From Eubacterium sp. (GTDB lineage Bacteria > Bacillota > Clostridia > Lachnospirales > Lachnospiraceae), in contig JALEIY010000109.1 of NCBI GenBank assembly GCA_022769785.1, positions 1 through 41,661 of the forward strand: 41,661 nt of DNA, given 5' to 3'. This document shows, one piece after another, positions 37,688-41,661 of the stretch. The position numbers were made by a program, and so were the translations under genes. Every line of letters starts with the position of its first letter. Positions within the stretch are counted from its first letter, which is position 1. The notes under the pieces are model-generated. The model did not search any database. It was not told the origin of the DNA and saw only the letters and a list, made by a program, of their open reading frames with translations.

Positions 37688-40600
37688 TCAAAGCACTTCT
37701 ATATATTTTTCTAATGTAAAGGAATATATATATGTGTGTACTACCTTTTGTTCCAAAAGCTGCTCAAGGGCTGTCTTGTAGTATAACATCTGTTTTCTAT
37801 AACGGTCAAGAAGCAACTGCTCCTGTCCCGGCCTTACATAATCCGTTTTATAATCAAAAAGCCAGATGCCTTCCTCATCTTCTCCGTAGGCATCGATGAT
37901 TCCCTGAATAACCACTTTCTCTTCGGATAAGGTACTCTCGTCAACAAAAGAAACCGGCAGCCCGATAGTGAAAGGAATCTCCCGGTAAAACCGTCCTTCC
38001 GCATCCATCTTCCGAACCTTTTCTCCAATTTCTGAAAACAGGAAATGTTCCACTCCACGATATACAAATCCCGGAGAAATCTTTTTTGCCGCTCCATTAC
38101 TTTCTATTGTCTTTGTCAGGATTTCTTTCAGTTCTTTTTTATTATTCACCAAACCAAACGGCATTAATTCCATGATTTTATGAATAATCGTACCCCGGTC
38201 AGCACCGAAAAGTTCTTTTTCCTCTTCTTTAAGGAACCCCGGCAGAGGAAGTTCTTCGTTTTTTGTAAGCGGTATTGGGGCATCGGTTGACATATCCTCC
38301 CTGCCGTTTTCCGTAACAATGGTTTTCATGGAAAACTTTTTAAGCTCTGAAACGGAATATTTCCGCTTCCATGATACAGAATCCATATGAGGATATCGGT
38401 AATCAAAGGACTGGTATATTGCTGACATATCTCCGATTTGTCCCAGCATTTCGGCAGCTTCTTCCAGTGTCATCTTCGTTTTTTCATTTTTTTCTTCCGC
38501 CGTCCAGTCCGGCAGTTCATAGCTGTGAATCATTTTCAGTTCAAAGCTTTCCAGACTGCCTGTAGAAGAAGCTGCGGTTCCTGCAAACTTTGACCAGTTT
38601 TTATGCATGGAAAAAATCGGAAGAAGCCAGTCCATTACCGAATTTGCCCTGAGCTTTGTCACAAGATTCAAATTCACTTTTTCACAGCCAAAAAGTGCTT
38701 CTTCCCGAACGCCGGCAGTCAGAATCAATTTGTTTTTTGCTCTGGTCATCGCCACATACAGTATCCTCAGCCCCTCTTCGAGCGTATCCTTACACATCAT
38801 TTCCGTGATGGCTTTTTTCATCAGAGAAGGCACAGAAATTCTTCTTTGCATATCCACACAGTTCAGTCCGATTCCCATTTCCGGATGACAAACGATAGCT
38901 GCTCTTGCATCTTTTAAATTAAACTTTTTGGAAAGGTCACTCACAAATACGACCGGGAACTCCAGACCTTTACTTTTATGTATAGTCATAATCCTTACAG
39001 TATTTTCCTCATCCTCATTTACCGAGGCTTCCCCCATCTCCACCTCGTAGGAACGAAGCTGGTCCATATATCTTAAAAAATAGAACAGTCCTTTAAAGAC
39101 TGTCTTCTCATACTCCTCGGCTTTTTGCAGCAGCATGAGAAGATTTTCCCGGCGTTTTTCTCCCTCCGGCATAAGCATAACGTCATAAAATAATCCGGTT
39201 TTCCGGTAAATTTCCCATAGGAGCTCATGAAGCGATGTGGTTTTTTTCTTTTTGCGGAAATATCCGAGAAGTCCCACAAAATCACTGAGGCGGTTAATAA
39301 ATTCTCTATCCTCCCCATCCTCCATATAAAGCTTTATCAGCTCATATAAAGAGTATTCTTTTCGTACCGGCGGAAGAACCAGAGTTTTTAATCGGGCCAG
39401 TTCTTCTTCGGTGAAGCCTCCAATCGAGGAAAGCATCACAGAAGCCATTGGAATATCCTGGTATACATTGTCCACAATGGCCAGGTAGTTTAAAGCCAAT
39501 TCCACTTCTCTATTATGAAAATATCCTGTATGAATATCGCATCGGGCCAATATGCCCGCGTTATTCAGGTATTCTGCCATAACCTGCCCGTATCCGGAAG
39601 CAGACCGCAGTAAAATTACTATATCCCGGTTTTCATAGCCTTCCTTATGAAGTTCTTTTATCCGTTTGGCAATCATAAGTGTTTCTGCTTTCAGTGTATC
39701 AGCCCGCAGCATCCCTTCTTCTTTTTCGGCGACAAAGAGCATTACTTCTGATTTATCCGCGCATTGTGCCATCGGACCGCCTTTTCCCGGGTAAAGGGCT
39801 ATTTTTTCGTTGTAATCCACGCCACCGAAATCATGCTCCATTAAGCGGGAAAAAATATCATTACAAAAGGCAAGCACTCCCGGCGCACTTCGAAAATTAT
39901 CTCTGAGTTCAATGCAAATCCCACTGCTTCCGCTGGCCTTATATTCTTCATATCTGTCCAGAAACAAGTCCGGTCTTGCCTGGCGGAAACGGTAGATACT
40001 CTGCTTTACATCTCCCACAGCAAAAAGACGACTTCCCTCTTTTGCGTTAAGAACTTTTATCATAGTTTCCTGAACCAGATTGGTATCCTGATACTCATCC
40101 ACAAACACTTCTTTATATTTGCGTGATAAGGCTTTTGCCGTCTCTGACGGAATAGGTTCCCCTGTCTCGTCATAACCGGAAACAAGAAGTTTTAATGCCA
40201 TATGCTCGAGGTCATCAAAATCATAGACATTTTTTTCTTTTTTATTCTGAAAATACTTTTCTTCATATCGCCCTACCAGCCTTGCCAGTTCTTCCATTAC
40301 CGGAAGAAGGATTCTGCACTCCTGACAGAGCGTTTCGTTATCCCCGGAAAAGCACATTTCTTTTATCTTTTTCAAACCATCCCGAACTGCATTATGTGTT
40401 TCTTTCACCAGCTCCAGTCGTTCCGGCCACTGTTTTTCCTCTTTGTTTGCCCGCGGACAGGATGGCAGGGTATTATTTTCCATCTGATGAAAAAGATTCT
40501 CATACCCGTTTGTTTTTTCCAGCTGTTCTAATATCTTTTCATCCTCTTCCAGAACATGATACCATCTCGCCGGTTCCTTTTCTTCCGGGAAGCTTTCCAT

Positions 40601-41299
40601 ACTTTTTTTCACTTCGTTATGTAAAGCTGTGATTTCCCGTTTTGCCTTTTGAAACATTTGTTTTACAACGATACTATCTTCTGTTCCTCCCGGATATGAC
40701 ATTTGCCTTATCTGAGAAATCACCATATCAAACCACTGCCCGGCTTCTGGAAACCCTCTTGAAAACCGGTAGAGGCTGTCAATGATTTCTTCCAGTTCTC
40801 TGTCATCCCGACCGGGAGAATAGGATTCTGCCAGATTAATAAAGGACTCTCTTCCACTGGCATAGGCTTCCTCTAAAACATCTTCCAACGCTTGATGTCT
40901 TAACAGGAAAAGTTCTCCTTCTTCTCCAATCCGGAAAGACGGATCCAGTTCCAATTCCTGAAAGTGCTGACGCAAAAGACGGTTGCAAAAACTGTGCACA
41001 GTGGAAATATCGGCGTATTTCACCATGCGAAGCTGTGTTCTTAAATACCGGTTATCCGGGGTATCCTCCAATCTGCGAAGCAGTTCATCTTCAATACGCT
41101 CTTTCATTTCCCGGGCTGCGGCGTTGGTAAATGTCATGACAAGAAATTCACTGATAGACACCGGGTCTTTTTCATCCTGAATCCGGTCTGCGATACGGCT
41201 TACCAGCACTCTGGTTTTTCCGGCTCCGGCTCCGGCTGAAATCAGCAAATCTTTCCCCCGCTCTTTGACCGCTCTCTCCTGCTCCTTTGTAAAATCCAT
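37688..41299 (-). CDS. addA: ATP-dependent helicase/nuclease subunit A
   Basis: 1203 aa; LLISAGAGAGKTRVLVSRI Walker A, FVDEYQDTNLVQE, LFAVGDVKQSIYRFR, C-terminal LFDYKTDYV nuclease motif. Confidence 0.97.
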   Translation of the reverse strand: MDFTKEQERAVKERGKDLLISAGAGAGKTRVLVSRIADRIQDEKDPVSISEFLVMTFTNAAAREMKERIEDELLRRLEDTPDNRYLRTQLRMVKYADISTVHSFCNRLLRQHFQELELDPSFRIGEEGELFLLRHQALEDVLEEAYASGRESFINLAESYSPGRDDRELEEIIDSLYRFSRGFPEAGQWFDMVISQIRQMSYPGGTEDSIVVKQMFQKAKREITALHNEVKKSMESFPEEKEPARWYHVLEEDEKILEQLEKTNGYENLFHQMENNTLPSCPRANKEEKQWPERLELVKETHNAVRDGLKKIKEMCFSGDNETLCQECRILLPVMEELARLVGRYEEKYFQNKKEKNVYDFDDLEHMALKLLVSGYDETGEPIPSETAKALSRKYKEVFVDEYQDTNLVQETMIKVLNAKEGSRLFAVGDVKQSIYRFRQARPDLFLDRYEEYKASGSSGICIELRDNFRSAPGVLAFCNDIFSRLMEHDFGGVDYNEKIALYPGKGGPMAQCADKSEVMLFVAEKEEGMLRADTLKAETLMIAKRIKELHKEGYENRDIVILLRSASGYGQVMAEYLNNAGILARCDIHTGYFHNREVELALNYLAIVDNVYQDIPMASVMLSSIGGFTEEELARLKTLVLPPVRKEYSLYELIKLYMEDGEDREFINRLSDFVGLLGYFRKKKKTTSLHELLWEIYRKTGLFYDVMLMPEGEKRRENLLMLLQKAEEYEKTVFKGLFYFLRYMDQLRSYEVEMGEASVNEDEENTVRIMTIHKSKGLEFPVVFVSDLSKKFNLKDARAAIVCHPEMGIGLNCVDMQRRISVPSLMKKAITEMMCKDTLEEGLRILYVAMTRAKNKLILTAGVREEALFGCEKVNLNLVTKLRANSVMDWLLPIFSMHKNWSKFAGTAASSTGSLESFELKMIHSYELPDWTAEEKNEKTKMTLEEAAEMLGQIGDMSAIYQSFDYRYPHMDSVSWKRKYSVSELKKFSMKTIVTENGREDMSTDAPIPLTKNEELPLPGFLKEEEKELFGADRGTIIHKIMELMPFGLVNNKKELKEILTKTIESNGAAKKISPGFVYRGVEHFLFSEIGEKVRKMDAEGRFYREIPFTIGLPVSFVDESTLSEEKVVIQGIIDAYGEDEEGIWLFDYKTDYVRPGQEQLLLDRYRKQMLYYKTALEQLLEQKVVHTYIYSFTLEKYIEVL

Positions 41300-41300
41300 A

Positions 41301-41661
41301 TCACTCCACCTGCCTTCTTATTTCTTCCAGTACATCCTGTGCCGAATGTTTTTCCAATATATGATACTGGTAACCTGTCTGTCTGGCGTCAAAACCACAC
41401 AGTGTATTATACGGACAATAATCACAGGCTGTTCCACGGTCATTTTTATATGGATGCGGAAGAATATCTCCGAGATAAATCTGCTCGCCCATTTTTCGGA
41501 TTTTTTCTCTTGTATAAGACGAAATCATCTGGAAATCTTCCGTATGAAGGACAGAGGAATACTGGTAGGGGCTTCCATCCTTTTTCAGTCGTACATTGGC
41601 TGATACAAAATCGCTTTCCCCATGCTCGAGCTGTTCCAGAATCTGCGGGTCTTCATTGGTG
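41301..41661 (-). CDS. addB: ATP-dependent helicase/deoxyribonuclease subunit B, C-terminal part (5' end beyond window)
   Basis: ACDYCPYNTLCGFDARQTGYQYHIL: C-terminal Fe-S cluster Cys motif of AddB; adjacent to addA. Confidence 0.9.
   Translation of the reverse strand, partial: TNEDPQILEQLEHGESDFVSANVRLKKDGSPYQYSSVLHTEDFQMISSYTREKIRKMGEQIYLGDILPHPYKNDRGTACDYCPYNTLCGFDARQTGYQYHILEKHSAQDVLEEIRRQVE

Noticed and set aside
1-41661. tRNA/rRNA genes, prophage, integrase or intact IS transposase
   Set aside because: Scanned intergenic regions and ORFs by eye; none recognised. A tRNAscan/ISEScan run would be decisive.

Overview
Chromosomal window from a low-to-mid GC, apparently spore-forming Clostridia, probably Lachnospiraceae (inferred from gene content and style). 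Most genes lie on the minus strand and are housekeeping: RNase J (partial), DUF1292, RuvX/YqgF, IreB, MtaB, ThiI with its cysteine desulfurase, threonine aldolase, citrate synthase, two MarR regulators, a cytidylate-kinase-like protein, a Na+-pumping decarboxylase/transcarboxylase operon, ScpA/ScpB, D-Ala-D-Ala carboxypeptidase, a molybdenum-hydroxylase (xanthine dehydrogenase) cluster with YqeB/YqeC/MocA and Xpt, SpoIIM, RNase Y, RecX/RecA, QueF, MIF-like, DHFR, Hsp33, a methyltransferase, cardiolipin synthase, AddA and AddB (partial). No rRNA, tRNA, CRISPR array, prophage or intact transposase was seen. The most interesting non-coding signals are: (1) a rod-shaped, promoter-preceded ~150-200 nt RNA candidate at ~11304-11508, 6S-like in architecture; (2) two copies of a structured element (11610-11713 and 17731-17826) that share a core but are bounded by unrelated, self-complementary arms, one of them wedged between scpA and scpB; (3) a second ~100 bp multi-hairpin repeat (11519-11620 and 27918-28018). 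Coding highlights are an HPr-like protein without the catalytic His, a heptad-repeat coiled-coil gene built from 21-bp tandem repeats, and an operon combining 12S-like, 5S-like and biotin-carrier parts with OadB/OadG.
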